From positions 7,548 to 71,547 of the forward strand of contig CAVOSE010000068.1 in the NCBI GenBank assembly GCA_963698775.1: a stretch of DNA of 64,000 bases. Reading direction: 5' to 3'. The stretch is from Thiohalocapsa sp963698775. Lineage in GTDB: Bacteria; Pseudomonadota; Gammaproteobacteria; Chromatiales; Chromatiaceae. Below, in pieces: positions 1 to 8,418 of this stretch. The notes below the pieces were generated by a model. That model searched no databases. It saw only the letters and a list, made by a program, of their open reading frames with translations, and was not told the origin of the DNA. The translations under genes and the position numbers were made by a program. Numbering within the stretch: the stretch's first letter is position 1; the number at the start of each line of letters is the position of its first letter.

Positions 1-460
1 AGTGGAGGCAGCAGGCCTCCAGGTCGGAAATCAGACGGACTGTGCGATGTGCGACGATGGTCAGCATCAGCGCCCCGACCTGGGGCCAACTATCGATGGC
101 CTCCCGGAGCCGCCCCATCTCGACGAAGACCAGCCGGCAGTCGGACAGTGCCTCGGCGTGCAGCGGACAAGCCTGTTCCAGGAATGCGGCGGCCTCGGCG
201 AAGGTCTGCCCCGGCAATACGATCTCCAGCACGCGCTCCGACCCATCCTCGGTGAGCATCGACAGCTTGACCCGGCCGCTGACGAGCACGAAGAACCCGT
301 TCAAGGTCTGGCCCTTCTCGCAGAGCACCTGCCCGCGTGCCGCGGTCCGGGCATAACAACCGCCGGCCATCCAGCGCAGTGCCGCGGGCGGCATCGCCTT
401 TAGGCCGGGTGCGCTCTGCAGCAGGGGCAGGCAGATCTGTTCGCGGTCGATCGCGTTCAT
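1..460 (-). CDS. Crp/Fnr-family transcriptional regulator, N-terminal part (runs off left edge)
   Basis: Starting at the ATG whose first base is 460, 153 codons are open to the window edge, so the C-terminal DNA-binding domain is missing. What is visible is the cyclic-nucleotide-binding-type beta-barrel of Crp/Fnr regulators (KGQTLNGFFVLVSGRVKL near residues 49-66, then a conserved Gly/Phe-Ala-Glu turn near 84-90). Cysteines fall at 10, 35, 47, 98 and 108. They do not form the N-terminal CxxC...C cluster that FNR uses for its iron-sulfur cluster, so a DNR/NnrR-type or other Crp-like sensor is at least as likely as true FNR. It is transcribed divergently from narX, and FNR/DNR-like boxes occur in this window. 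The family call is firm; the signal sensed is unknown. Confidence 0.85.
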   Translation of the reverse strand, partial: MNAIDREQICLPLLQSAPGLKAMPPAALRWMAGGCYARTAARGQVLCEKGQTLNGFFVLVSGRVKLSMLTEDGSERVLEIVLPGQTFAEAAAFLEQACPLHAEALSDCRLVFVEMGRLREAIDSWPQVGALMLTIVAHRTVRLISDLEACCLH

Positions 461-566
461 CAGGCATTGAGGTTCGAGCTGGGCTGGTCTTAACCTAGAT
501 CCGGTGTTTGAACTGCTCTCTATTAGGCCTAACGCCGTGGCGAGGTCCTCGCAGGCGCATGTATTC

Positions 567-580
567 TTGATTACCCTCAA
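567..580. promoter_or_regulatory. FNR/DNR-like box TTGATTACCCTCAA
   Basis: The 14-mer matches the FNR consensus TTGAT-N4-ATCAA at nine of ten defined bases. It lies 107 bp upstream of the Crp/Fnr start and about 290 bp upstream of narX, so it could control either gene. The assignment is inferred from sequence similarity and context only. Confidence 0.4.
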
Positions 581-639
581 GCCTATGCCATCGCGGGGGA
601 ATAGAAAGTCCTTCAATGACCGAGTAAAAGTCCATGGAA

Positions 640-655
640 TACCCCCTTGGGGATA
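640..655. promoter_or_regulatory. Candidate NarL 7-2-7 palindrome TACCCCCTTGGGGATA
   Basis: Two inverted heptamers are separated by TT. This is the 7-2-7 geometry of NarL/NarP sites (heptamer consensus TACYYMT). The left heptamer TACCCCC matches 6 of 7, and the right, read on the other strand, TATCCCC, matches 5 of 7. It lies in the region upstream of narXL, which suggests autoregulation or control of the divergent Crp/Fnr gene. The site is suggestive, not proven. Confidence 0.35.
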
Positions 656-871
656 GCAGGTGGTATCTTGTATCTATATGAATTAATGTGTCTTTTAGTG
701 CCTTTGTCACATGCCGTCCGGTAGCGTCAACAGATTTCGCTGATTGGTGGTATTCCCTATGATCCAAGATGCAGAATTGCCTGCGCCTGCGCGCGACGGG
801 CCGTTTGCCCAGGGCCTTGGCCGGCCCGGTCACCGCGGACTGCTGAGTGGGTCGCCGAAGACGCACGCGCC

Positions 872-3010
872 GTGATGGCTCGTCCCGATCGTCCACACCG
901 CCGTTCCATCGTCACTGCCGTCGGCCTGCTGATGGCCGGTGTGGTGCTGCTCGCGATCATGGGCATGGTCAGCTCCATGGTCATTGCACAGATCAATCGC
1001 GGTATGGCGACGGCGGTCAATCAGTCCGGAACGCTGCGGATGCAGTCCTATCGGGTCGGCGTCGCCCTGGCCGACGCCCGGCTTTCGTTGGCGCAACGAC
1101 AGGACGAGGCAAAGCAGCTGGCGGACGAGTACGGGCAACGTCTGCTCAGCCCAAGGCTGACGGACGCGTTGCCATCGGCTGCCAACGATCCGGTGCGCCT
1201 CGCCTACGAGCGCGTGCGCTGGCGTTGGGTGCATGAGATGCGTCGCGCCGTTGCGCAATTCGTGGATGCGGGGCCGGATACCGCCGCTGCGGGCGTCGGG
1301 CGGGCCGCCTATTTGGACGATGTCGATGACTTCGTCGAGGATATTCACGGGTTGGTGCGGGTGCTCGAGGAGCGAGCTGAACAGCGCATCGAGCTGCTGC
1401 GCTGGATTCAGACCATCGCGCTGGTGTTGACCGTGGCGCTCGTGCTGGTGACGCTGGTCGTGGTTCAGCGTCGCATCGTGGCCCCATTGGGTGAACTGCT
1501 GCGCTGCGCCGATCGGGCACGTACCGGGGATTTCTCGGCGCGTACTCGCTTTGCCGGCGCAGATGAGCTCGGGCGGCTCGGCTCGGCGATGAATCTGATG
1601 GCCGAGGGGCTTTCGCAGATCTACAACGAACTCGAGGATCGCGTTGCGGAGAAGACGCGCGACCTGGCGCGCACGAATCACTCGTTGCAGTTGTTGTACC
1701 GAACCAGTCGTACCCTGGACGAGTCGCCGTTCTCAGAGACCGTCTTGCGGCAGGTGCTGCAAGACGTGCGCTCGCAGTTGCACCTGGCTGGGGTGGCCTT
1801 GTGTCTGCGCGAAGGGCAGGGCACCGACGTCGGGAACTGTATCGGTACCAAGATCGAAAGTGAGTCCGCAACGCAGGCGAAGTCCGTGCTCCGGAACCCC
1901 ACTGCGCTGGATGCGAGCCAGTCGGCGTGCCGCTTGTGCGCGGCGCCAAACCCGAAGTACGTCGCCGTGGAGAAGGAGCTCGGCGGTTTCGTCGTTCGCC
2001 CCCCGGAGGTCGGTCAACGGCTGTTCGATTTCCCGGTCGGCGACCAGGAGCGCAGTTTTGGGCTCCTGCGCGTGGCGGCAGCCGACGGACAACGGCTGGA
2101 GTCCTGGCAACGCCCGTTGCTGCAATCCCTGGCCGGACACGTCGCGACCGTGCTCGACCTGCGCAACCGCATGCGCGAGGGCCGGCGCTTGGTGCTGTAT
2201 GAGGAACGCAGCATCCTGGCGCGGGAACTGCACGACTCCCTGGCACAGTCGCTTACCTATCTGAAGATACAGATCACCCGCTTGGATGCCGCTCTGAAGC
2301 GCAACCAGACGGTGGGGACGGTGAGCACACAAGCGGCGAAGATCGACGGCGATGGGCAGCGCAAGACCCCGGCGACGCCGGAGGAGATCCTGGGCGAGAT
2401 CCGGACTGGGGTTAGCAGCGCTTATCGGGAATTGCGTGAGTTGCTAACAACTTTCAGACTGAAGATGGATGGTCGGGGACTCGGCAGCGCTTTGGTCGCA
2501 ACGGCGGAGGAGTTCCGGGAGCGAGGTGATCTGATCATCGAGCTGACGGATCGCATGCCGGCAGATCTGCTGTCGCCGAATGAGGAGGTGCACGTTCTGC
2601 AGATCGTCCGCGAGGCCCTGTCGAACTGCGTGCGGCACGCCTCCGCGCAGCGCTGCCAGATCGACTTGGCCCTTGAGGGTGGGGAGGCGCTAGTCATCAT
2701 CGCGGACGACGGTGTGGGTTTCGATCTCGCCGATACTCTTCCCGATGTCTGGGCGGATGTCTGGGCGGATGTCGCTGATGACGAGGCCCACGCCCACTAC
2801 GGCACCACCATCATGCGCGAGCGCGCGCAGAGCCTCGACGGCGGCATCGAGACGGAGAGTCGGCCTGGGGTCGGTACCAGCGTCAAGCTACGGTTTCGGC
2901 CAAGGCTTCTGGCGGCGGCGCGTGACAACGGGTTGAGCCCATCCCTGACGGATGCGGACCGGACTCCAGGCGAACTTGTGACTATGAGTAACACGGAGGA
3001 GTCTGTATGA
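872..3010 (+). CDS. narX: NarX-type nitrate/nitrite sensor histidine kinase
   Basis: This is a membrane sensor kinase of 712 residues. TM1 is at about 14-38, followed at 49-64 by the NarX/NarQ P-box (NQSGTLRMQSYR), which binds nitrate or nitrite in the periplasm. TM2 is at about 180-200, then HAMP (about 200-250) and a GAF-like central module with cysteines including an ACRLC pair, as in the NarX cysteine cluster. The HisKA_3 dimerisation helix carries the phospho-acceptor His454 (ARELHDSLAQSL), and a HATPase_c domain ends the protein (NCVRHASAQ, DDGVGFDL). The reading begins GTG-ATG, so either 872 or 875 may start it. The stop overlaps the narL ATG (ATGA), giving translational coupling. The window shows no nitrate reductase genes. 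Confidence 0.92.
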   Translation: MMARPDRPHRRSIVTAVGLLMAGVVLLAIMGMVSSMVIAQINRGMATAVNQSGTLRMQSYRVGVALADARLSLAQRQDEAKQLADEYGQRLLSPRLTDALPSAANDPVRLAYERVRWRWVHEMRRAVAQFVDAGPDTAAAGVGRAAYLDDVDDFVEDIHGLVRVLEERAEQRIELLRWIQTIALVLTVALVLVTLVVVQRRIVAPLGELLRCADRARTGDFSARTRFAGADELGRLGSAMNLMAEGLSQIYNELEDRVAEKTRDLARTNHSLQLLYRTSRTLDESPFSETVLRQVLQDVRSQLHLAGVALCLREGQGTDVGNCIGTKIESESATQAKSVLRNPTALDASQSACRLCAAPNPKYVAVEKELGGFVVRPPEVGQRLFDFPVGDQERSFGLLRVAAADGQRLESWQRPLLQSLAGHVATVLDLRNRMREGRRLVLYEERSILARELHDSLAQSLTYLKIQITRLDAALKRNQTVGTVSTQAAKIDGDGQRKTPATPEEILGEIRTGVSSAYRELRELLTTFRLKMDGRGLGSALVATAEEFRERGDLIIELTDRMPADLLSPNEEVHVLQIVREALSNCVRHASAQRCQIDLALEGGEALVIIADDGVGFDLADTLPDVWADVWADVADDEAHAHYGTTIMRERAQSLDGGIETESRPGVGTSVKLRFRPRLLAAARDNGLSPSLTDADRTPGELVTMSNTEESV

Positions 3011-3660
3011 ACGACGCCATCGAGACCCGAGTGCTGGTCATTGACGATCACCCGCTGTTTCGGAAGGGCGTTGGCGACCTGCTCGACATGGAGCCCGCGC
3101 TGCAACTGGTCGGCGAAGCGGCGGATGGCGAGACCGGCGTGGTCCTGTCGCACCAGCTGCTTCCTGACCTGATCCTGCTTGATCTGAACATGAAGGGCAT
3201 CGATGGCGTCGAGACGCTGCGCCGTCTGCGTGCCGACGAGTCTCTGGATGCCCGCATCGTCATGCTCACGGTGTCCGACACCGAGGCCGACGTGCTCGCC
3301 GCGCTGCGTGCCGGTGCCGATGGCTATCTGCTCAAGGACATGGAGCCCGAGGACATGCTCGCGCTGCTGCGGGATGCGATGCGCGGGCGTTTGGTCATCA
3401 GCCCGCAATTAACGGAGCTGCTGGCCCGCGCCCTGCGTCAGCCCCCTGGCCCGAGCCACCCGGACGACGCGGATCTGACGCCGCGAGAGCAGGAGATCCT
3501 GGCACTGATCGCCAACGGCTGGAGCAACAAACTCATCGCCCGGCAGCTGGACCTGGCGGTTGGCACCGTTAAGGTGCACGTTAAACACATTCTGAAGAAG
3601 CTGCGTCTCAAGACACGCGTCGAGGCCGCCGTTTGGGTGATCAAGACCCAGCAAAACTGA
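3007..3660 (+). CDS. narL: NarL-type response regulator
   Basis: This is a two-domain LuxR/NarL-family regulator of 217 residues. The receiver domain shows the acidic pair Asp13-Asp14, the phospho-acceptor Asp59 (LILLDLNMKG) and the conserved Lys near 109 (GYLLKDMEPED). A LuxR-type helix-turn-helix occupies about 150-215 (LTPREQEILALIANGWSNK ... VGTVKVHVKHI). It is the cognate partner of NarX, which it overlaps by four bases. Its targets are not shown directly, but the NarL-like palindrome upstream of narX and the downstream flavoprotein gene are candidates. Confidence 0.93.
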   Translation: MNDAIETRVLVIDDHPLFRKGVGDLLDMEPALQLVGEAADGETGVVLSHQLLPDLILLDLNMKGIDGVETLRRLRADESLDARIVMLTVSDTEADVLAALRAGADGYLLKDMEPEDMLALLRDAMRGRLVISPQLTELLARALRQPPGPSHPDDADLTPREQEILALIANGWSNKLIARQLDLAVGTVKVHVKHILKKLRLKTRVEAAVWVIKTQQN

Positions 3661-4205
3661 CCCCTTAGCAGCATTCGCTTTCGAGGTTTTCCAGTAGGGT
3701 GCCGAGAGCGGTTTCGTCCCTTGACCAAAGGGCCACCGAGCTGTCGTTGATATTTCTGAACCAGAAACGCCTGCTTTACCACCAGGATCGCCTTCTAGCC
3801 ATGACAATACCGAGGAAAACTCGTCGGTCACCACCAGTAAGCAAGATAAGCTCGCGCCCATCTCCGCGGCTGGTCAAATTGCAAAGCGCACCAGCAAATT
3901 CGAGGCGCACTGCCGGATCTAGATTTATCCGAACATGCTGTTCCGCCGCGCTGGAGAGGGCAGGATCACCTGGGGTTTTCTTGCCGGCACTAAAACAACC
4001 CCATTGATTTTTGTGACTGAATGGTCGATAACCGCCGCAGTGTTTCCCGTTGCAGGCGTGTCTTTCGCGCCGGCAACCGTGCCAGACGTTCGATTGGATG
4101 TTGTGTGACGGCAGCCCCGCGCGCAGCGACGGTCGTTAACGAATCTGAGCGATAACCATAAGACATCCGCCGGCGACGGCGGGACCCCTAAACGAGGAGA
4201 CTGAC
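3661..4205. other. 545-bp intergenic leader upstream of the fused flavoprotein
   Basis: Short reading frames here have no protein-like features. The last 40 bases hold a hairpin at 4167-4182 (CCGCCG-GCGA-CGGCGG) followed by a strong ribosome site GAGGAGA at 4194-4200 for the next gene. No convincing FNR or NarL site was found. The long untranslated stretch could hold a regulated promoter or a small RNA, but nothing specific is visible. Confidence 0.5.
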
Positions 4206-7200
4206 ATGTACCGAATCGCCCACCGCGAGAAGCTCTCCGACGCCGTGTTCCAATGGGACGTGTACGCGCCGGACGTTGCCAGCGCCGCACAGCCCGGTCA
4301 GTTTGTGATGTTGCGCCTGCACGAGGGCAGCGAGCGCATCCCGCTCACGGTCGCCGACTACGATCGCGAGGCCGGCACCATCACGATGGTGATCCAGGCC
4401 TTGGGCAAGACCACCAACGAGATGATGACCCATTACGACGCTGGCGACTACTTCAAGGATTTCGTCGGCCCGGTCGGCCGGCCTCAGCATATCTCGAAGC
4501 GTGGTCATGTCGTCCTCGTTGGCGGCGGACTCGGTATCGCGCCGATCTATCCGCAGCTTCGCGCCTTCAAGGAGGCGGGCAACCGAGTTACGGCGATCGT
4601 CGGGTTCCGCAATCGTGACCTGATGTTCTGGCTGGATCGTTTCGATCAATATGCCGACGAGCTGATCGTCTGCACCGACGACGGCAGCTATGGTCGTCCG
4701 GGCTTTGTCACCGATGCCCTGCGCGAACTCATGGAACAGGACAAACCCGACTTGGCGATTGCTATCGGACCGTTGCCGATGATGCATGCCTGCGTCGAGA
4801 CAACCCGGCCGTTTAGCGTCAAGACCATGGTGTCGCTGAACGCGATCATGGTGGACGGCACCGGCATGTGCGGCTCCTGTCGCGTCACGATCGATGGCAA
4901 GGTGCGCTTTGCCTGCGTCGAAGGCCCGGACTTCGACGGCCACCTAGTAGACTTTAAGGAGCTGATCGCCCGTCAGCGCCGCTTCAAGGCGCAAGAGGCC
5001 AAGGCCAGCGAGGACTATTCCCACGTCTGCGACATCGAACGCCTGTTGTTCGAGGAAGAGAGGCGCAGCTACAAAAAGCTCAAGACGCTGTTGCCGACCC
5101 AGGTGCCTATGCCAGAACGCTCGGCGACCAGTCGCGTCAAGAACTTCAAAGAAGTGAACCTTGGTTTCGCCATGGAAGACGCCATCGAGGAGGCCGAGCG
5201 CTGCATCCAGTGCAAGAACGCCACCTGTGTCGCCGGCTGTCCGGTGCAGATCGATATTCCGCGCTTCATCCGGCATTTGCTGGTACGCGATGTCGAAGGC
5301 GCCCACGACGTCATCAGCGAGAACAACCTGTTTCCGTCCATCTGCGGTCGCGTGTGCCCCCAGGAGAGTCAGTGCGAGAGTCAGTGCATCTTAATCAATA
5401 AGATGGAGCCGGTGGCCATCGGTCGCCTGGAGCGCTTCATCGGCGACAACGCCAAGCCGCAGGCCGTCCAACCGCCTCGGTTCGACCGCGTTCTCGGGCG
5501 GGTCGCCATCGTCGGCTCGGGTCCGGCTGGACTGGCGGCTGCGGCCGACCTCGTGCGCTGCGGTGTCGAGGTGACGGTGTACGAGGCGCTGCACGTCATT
5601 GGCGGTGTGCTGCAGTACGGCATCCCGCCGTTTCGGCTCCCCCGCGCCATCATCGACCGCGAAGTGAAGGTCCTGCGCGACATGGGCGTGCGCTTCGAGA
5701 CCAACAAGGTCGTGGGCAAGACCTTCACTGTTGACCAACTGCTGACGCAGCGCCGCTTCGATGCCGTTTTCCTCGGCGTCGGCGCCGGCGCGCCGAGTTT
5801 CCTTGGCATCCCCGGGGAGTCCGCCGGGCAGGTCTATTCCGCCAACGAGTTTCTGACCCGCGTCAATCTCATGGGCGGCAACCATTTCCCATACCGGGAC
5901 ACACCGGTCGCCCTCGGCGACAGCGTCTCGGTGATCGGCGCCGGCAATACCGCGATGGATTGCCTGCGCGTCGCCAAGCGCCTTGGCGTGCCGCGGGTGC
6001 GCTGCGTCTATCGGCGAACCGAGGCCGAGGCCCCGGCGCGCGTCGAAGAACTGCGCCATGCCAAGGAGGAGGGCGTCGAGTTCTTCTTCCTGCATTCGCC
6101 AACGGCGGTATTGACCGATGACCAAGGCGATGTGACCGGTCTGCGCGTCGAGCGCATGGAGCTCGGCGAGCCCGACGAGCGCGGGCGCCGTCGGCCGCTG
6201 GGCACCGGCGAGACCCGGGACATCGACTGCAACACCGTGATCATCGCGCTGGGTACCCAGGCCAATCCGATCATCCCGGAAACCACCACAGATCTGGGCT
6301 GTAACAAGTGGGGCTACGTGACCGCCGACCCGAGTCTGCAGACCACCACCAAGCGCGGCGTCTTTGCCGGCGGCGACATCGTCACCGGCGGCGCCACCGT
6401 CATCCTGGCCATGGGCGCCGGGCGCCGTGCTGCCCGCTCGATCGCCGCGTGGTTGTCCAGCGACCGTGCCAGCTGGCCACCGACGCAGGAAGCGGTGGAC
6501 GCCTATGTGCCGCCGCATCCGCTGCCGCATCTGTCGGCACCGCCGGCAGAGGCAGTCGCCCGCGTACTGGAGGCCGAGCACCGTTTCGAGGAGCGGCAAT
6601 CCGCGCTCCATCTCGGCAATCAGACGGTGCACTGGGAGTGTCAGAATTGCGGTAAGATCAGCGAGGGTGTAGCCATGCCTTATGGCCATTGTTCGCTGTG
6701 CGGTGGGCGTCTGGCGATGGTGGAACCGGAGCCGTTGGAGAATGCCGCGGCCGTTGCCGTGATCCGTGCTGCGTTCGAGATTCAGCTTGGTGCCCACGCC
6801 TTCTATGCCCAGGCGGCGACGACGGCGTCAGACCCTATTCTTCGAGCCATGTTCAATCACTTCGCCGAGCTGGAGCATGCGCAGATGCAAGCCCTGGCCA
6901 AGCGCTTCCACATGACGCCGCCCGACGACTCAACCCCGATCAATATCAAGCGTGCGGCCCAATTTGCGCACTTCCAGCACCAGCCGGAGGACCCTCTCAA
7001 TCTGCTGAGGCTTGCCATTGCCTTTGAACAGCGCGCGTTGGAGCGGGTCGACGAACAGCTCGCGGCGGCCCAATCCGGTTCGGAGGAACGCAAGGTGCTC
7101 AAGATCCTGCGTGCCGAGGAGCGCGCGCATATCGGTATGCTAATGACCGAACTGGAACGGTGGAATCGGGGCAAGCCCGGTATGACCTTCGGTATCGCCA

Positions 7201-7265
7201 TCGAACCTTGGTCGGCAGCGGTGAAGTCAAGCGATTCAGGGCGCAACAACGCAGGTGCATTGTAG
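4206..7265 (+). CDS. Fused NfnA-like / GltD(NfnB)-like flavoprotein with C-terminal rubredoxin-rubrerythrin module
   Basis: One 1019-residue protein joins three normally separate units. Residues 1-260 resemble the ferredoxin-NADP reductase / dihydroorotate-dehydrogenase electron-transfer subunit (NfnA, SudB), with FAD- and NAD-binding folds and a [2Fe-2S] motif (Cys222, Cys225, Cys237 in GMCGSCRV...FACVEG). Residues 310-780 resemble GltD/NfnB/SudA. They carry two [4Fe-4S] motifs (Cys333-336-341-345 and Cys380-384-390-394), an FAD Rossmann motif IVGSGPAGLAAA at 435-446 and an NADP motif VIGAGNTAMD near 578. Residues 810-832 are a rubredoxin-like knuckle (CxxC at 812/815, CxxC at 829/832), followed by a ferritin-like helical bundle (about 846-1000) of the rubrerythrin type (ELEHAQ, EERAHI). 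Inference: NAD(P)H electrons pass internally to a diiron peroxide- or NO-reducing centre. Start and ribosome site (GAGGAGA) are good. Confidence 0.88.
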   Translation: MYRIAHREKLSDAVFQWDVYAPDVASAAQPGQFVMLRLHEGSERIPLTVADYDREAGTITMVIQALGKTTNEMMTHYDAGDYFKDFVGPVGRPQHISKRGHVVLVGGGLGIAPIYPQLRAFKEAGNRVTAIVGFRNRDLMFWLDRFDQYADELIVCTDDGSYGRPGFVTDALRELMEQDKPDLAIAIGPLPMMHACVETTRPFSVKTMVSLNAIMVDGTGMCGSCRVTIDGKVRFACVEGPDFDGHLVDFKELIARQRRFKAQEAKASEDYSHVCDIERLLFEEERRSYKKLKTLLPTQVPMPERSATSRVKNFKEVNLGFAMEDAIEEAERCIQCKNATCVAGCPVQIDIPRFIRHLLVRDVEGAHDVISENNLFPSICGRVCPQESQCESQCILINKMEPVAIGRLERFIGDNAKPQAVQPPRFDRVLGRVAIVGSGPAGLAAAADLVRCGVEVTVYEALHVIGGVLQYGIPPFRLPRAIIDREVKVLRDMGVRFETNKVVGKTFTVDQLLTQRRFDAVFLGVGAGAPSFLGIPGESAGQVYSANEFLTRVNLMGGNHFPYRDTPVALGDSVSVIGAGNTAMDCLRVAKRLGVPRVRCVYRRTEAEAPARVEELRHAKEEGVEFFFLHSPTAVLTDDQGDVTGLRVERMELGEPDERGRRRPLGTGETRDIDCNTVIIALGTQANPIIPETTTDLGCNKWGYVTADPSLQTTTKRGVFAGGDIVTGGATVILAMGAGRRAARSIAAWLSSDRASWPPTQEAVDAYVPPHPLPHLSAPPAEAVARVLEAEHRFEERQSALHLGNQTVHWECQNCGKISEGVAMPYGHCSLCGGRLAMVEPEPLENAAAVAVIRAAFEIQLGAHAFYAQAATTASDPILRAMFNHFAELEHAQMQALAKRFHMTPPDDSTPINIKRAAQFAHFQHQPEDPLNLLRLAIAFEQRALERVDEQLAAAQSGSEERKVLKILRAEERAHIGMLMTELERWNRGKPGMTFGIAIEPWSAAVKSSDSGRNNAGAL

Positions 7266-7428
7266 ACTGACAAACGGTGGGGTTTTCCGCTCGCTGTAGT
7301 TCGACGGCCGCCTTGGCCGCCAAGCCCGGCGAGATCGCTCTGCCGCCACGTCCTGGGTCCGGTGGGCCTAGGGCCTATCTTGTATCAACCCTCACCTGGG
7401 TGTGAGGTGTCGCTGGGGATCATGACCG

Positions 7429-8286
7429 ATGCCGGTAAAGACCATCTTACTTCCCTTGTGTGAGACCGATGCGCCGGGTCCAGTCTTGGAGACCGCGCTG
7501 GGTCTGGCACAACGTTTTGGCGCCCACCTGGATATCCTCTACGTGATGCGCGACCCAAGTCATCATCGCTCCTGGGCCGAACTGGGGCTCTCGAAGCATA
7601 TGCGCGAGACCGTCTCGCGGGCCGCTGACATCAACAGAGGCGTCCGGGTAGGGCAGACACGTCAACTGTTCGAATGCTACTGCGCTGAGGCTGGGGTTCC
7701 AGTCGTCGAGAATCGAGTCGTCGGCGGCGTCTCCGCGGCCTGGAACGAGACCAAGGGTCAGGAAGAGTGCATCCTAGCCGTGCGCGGACGCCTGTCGGAC
7801 CTCATTGTCTTGCCTGGTCCGATTCCGGTGGCACCGCCGCCGGCCGTGGCCGAAGCGGCGCTGAAATCCACCGGACGTCCGGTGCTGGTAGCGCCACCGC
7901 GCCCGGAACCGACCATCGGCACCCGAGTGGGTATTGGCTGGAACGGCAGCGCCCAGGCCGCTCATGCCGTCGCCGCCGCCATGGCCTATCTGCAGGGCGC
8001 CGAGTCAGTCACAGTCTATACCTGCCGGCGCCACGAACACACCGAGCCAACCCCTCCGGAACTGGTTAAATACCTAGGTTGGCACGGCGTGAAGGCCCAG
8101 GTGCGCACGATTGACGCCCACGATCCCCACGTCGGCGAGGCGCTGCTTGCGGCCGCCGCCGAGGACAATATCAACCTGCTGGTGGTGGGCGCCTACAGCC
8201 GCAGCCGTCTGCGCGAGCTGATTCTGGGCGGCGTCACGGAACATGTGATGACTTCCGCCGAAATGCCGGTGTTTATGCTGCATTGA
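7429..8286 (+). CDS. Universal stress protein, tandem UspA domains
   Basis: This is a 285-residue cytoplasmic protein with two UspA-like halves (about 1-150 and 155-285). The second half carries the nucleotide-loop signature near its end (VVGAYSRSRLRELILGG), which in UspA proteins contacts ATP. The first half is more divergent. Known members act in stress survival and low-oxygen growth, and the exact role here is unknown. It follows the Nfn-rubrerythrin fusion by 163 bp. A small hairpin (CCTCAC-N6-GTGAGG, 7390-7407) precedes it. The ribosome site GGGGA lies upstream of the ATG. Confidence 0.88.
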   Translation: MPVKTILLPLCETDAPGPVLETALGLAQRFGAHLDILYVMRDPSHHRSWAELGLSKHMRETVSRAADINRGVRVGQTRQLFECYCAEAGVPVVENRVVGGVSAAWNETKGQEECILAVRGRLSDLIVLPGPIPVAPPPAVAEAALKSTGRPVLVAPPRPEPTIGTRVGIGWNGSAQAAHAVAAAMAYLQGAESVTVYTCRRHEHTEPTPPELVKYLGWHGVKAQVRTIDAHDPHVGEALLAAAAEDNINLLVVGAYSRSRLRELILGGVTEHVMTSAEMPVFMLH

Positions 8287-8316
8287 TAGCGCGGGATCAG
8301 GTCAATTGATTGATGG

Positions 8317-8391
8317 CCAGGTGTAGGTGCGACTTCAGTCGCACGGAAGGCACTGACCTGACCGGGCGAATAAATTCACCCCTACACCTGG
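8317..8391. repeat. Nested inverted repeat between the usp and thiolase genes
   Basis: The outer arms CCAGGTGTAGG (8317-8327) and CCTACACCTGG (8381-8391) are perfect complements. Inside lies the tight hairpin GTGCGACTTCAGTCGCAC (8327-8344). The form is that of a REP-like extragenic element. It sits between convergent genes and could also act in transcript ends, though no T-run follows. Confidence 0.6.
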
Positions 8392-8411
8392 AGCAACTGC
8401 CGGACTCGGGC
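8362..8411. repeat. Dispersed 50-bp intergenic repeat, copy A
   Basis: This stretch begins CCGGGCGAATAAATTC and ends CAACTGCCGGACTCGGGC. It is close to 90 percent identical to 47410-47460 when aligned by eye. The left half forms a GGGCGA...TCACCC hairpin, and the right half GGAGCAACTGCCGGA is identical in both copies. It overlaps the inverted repeat at 8317-8391. Confidence 0.6.
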
Positions 8412-8418
8412 TAATTGC

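Larger units (their letters stand above)
461..871. other. Divergent regulatory region between the Crp/Fnr gene and narX
   Basis: This is 411 bp with no convincing gene. It is richer in A+T than the flanking genes around 655-765 and holds an FNR-like box and a NarL-like palindrome, listed separately. No strong -35/-10 pair was placed with confidence. Confidence 0.6.

Noticed and set aside
3699..4007. 102-codon plus-strand frame in the gap after narL
   Set aside because: No start site, low-complexity Ser/Arg composition and no recognisable domain.
5391..6797. 468-codon minus-strand frame opposite the Nfn fusion
   Set aside because: Antisense shadow; the plus strand carries all cofactor motifs.
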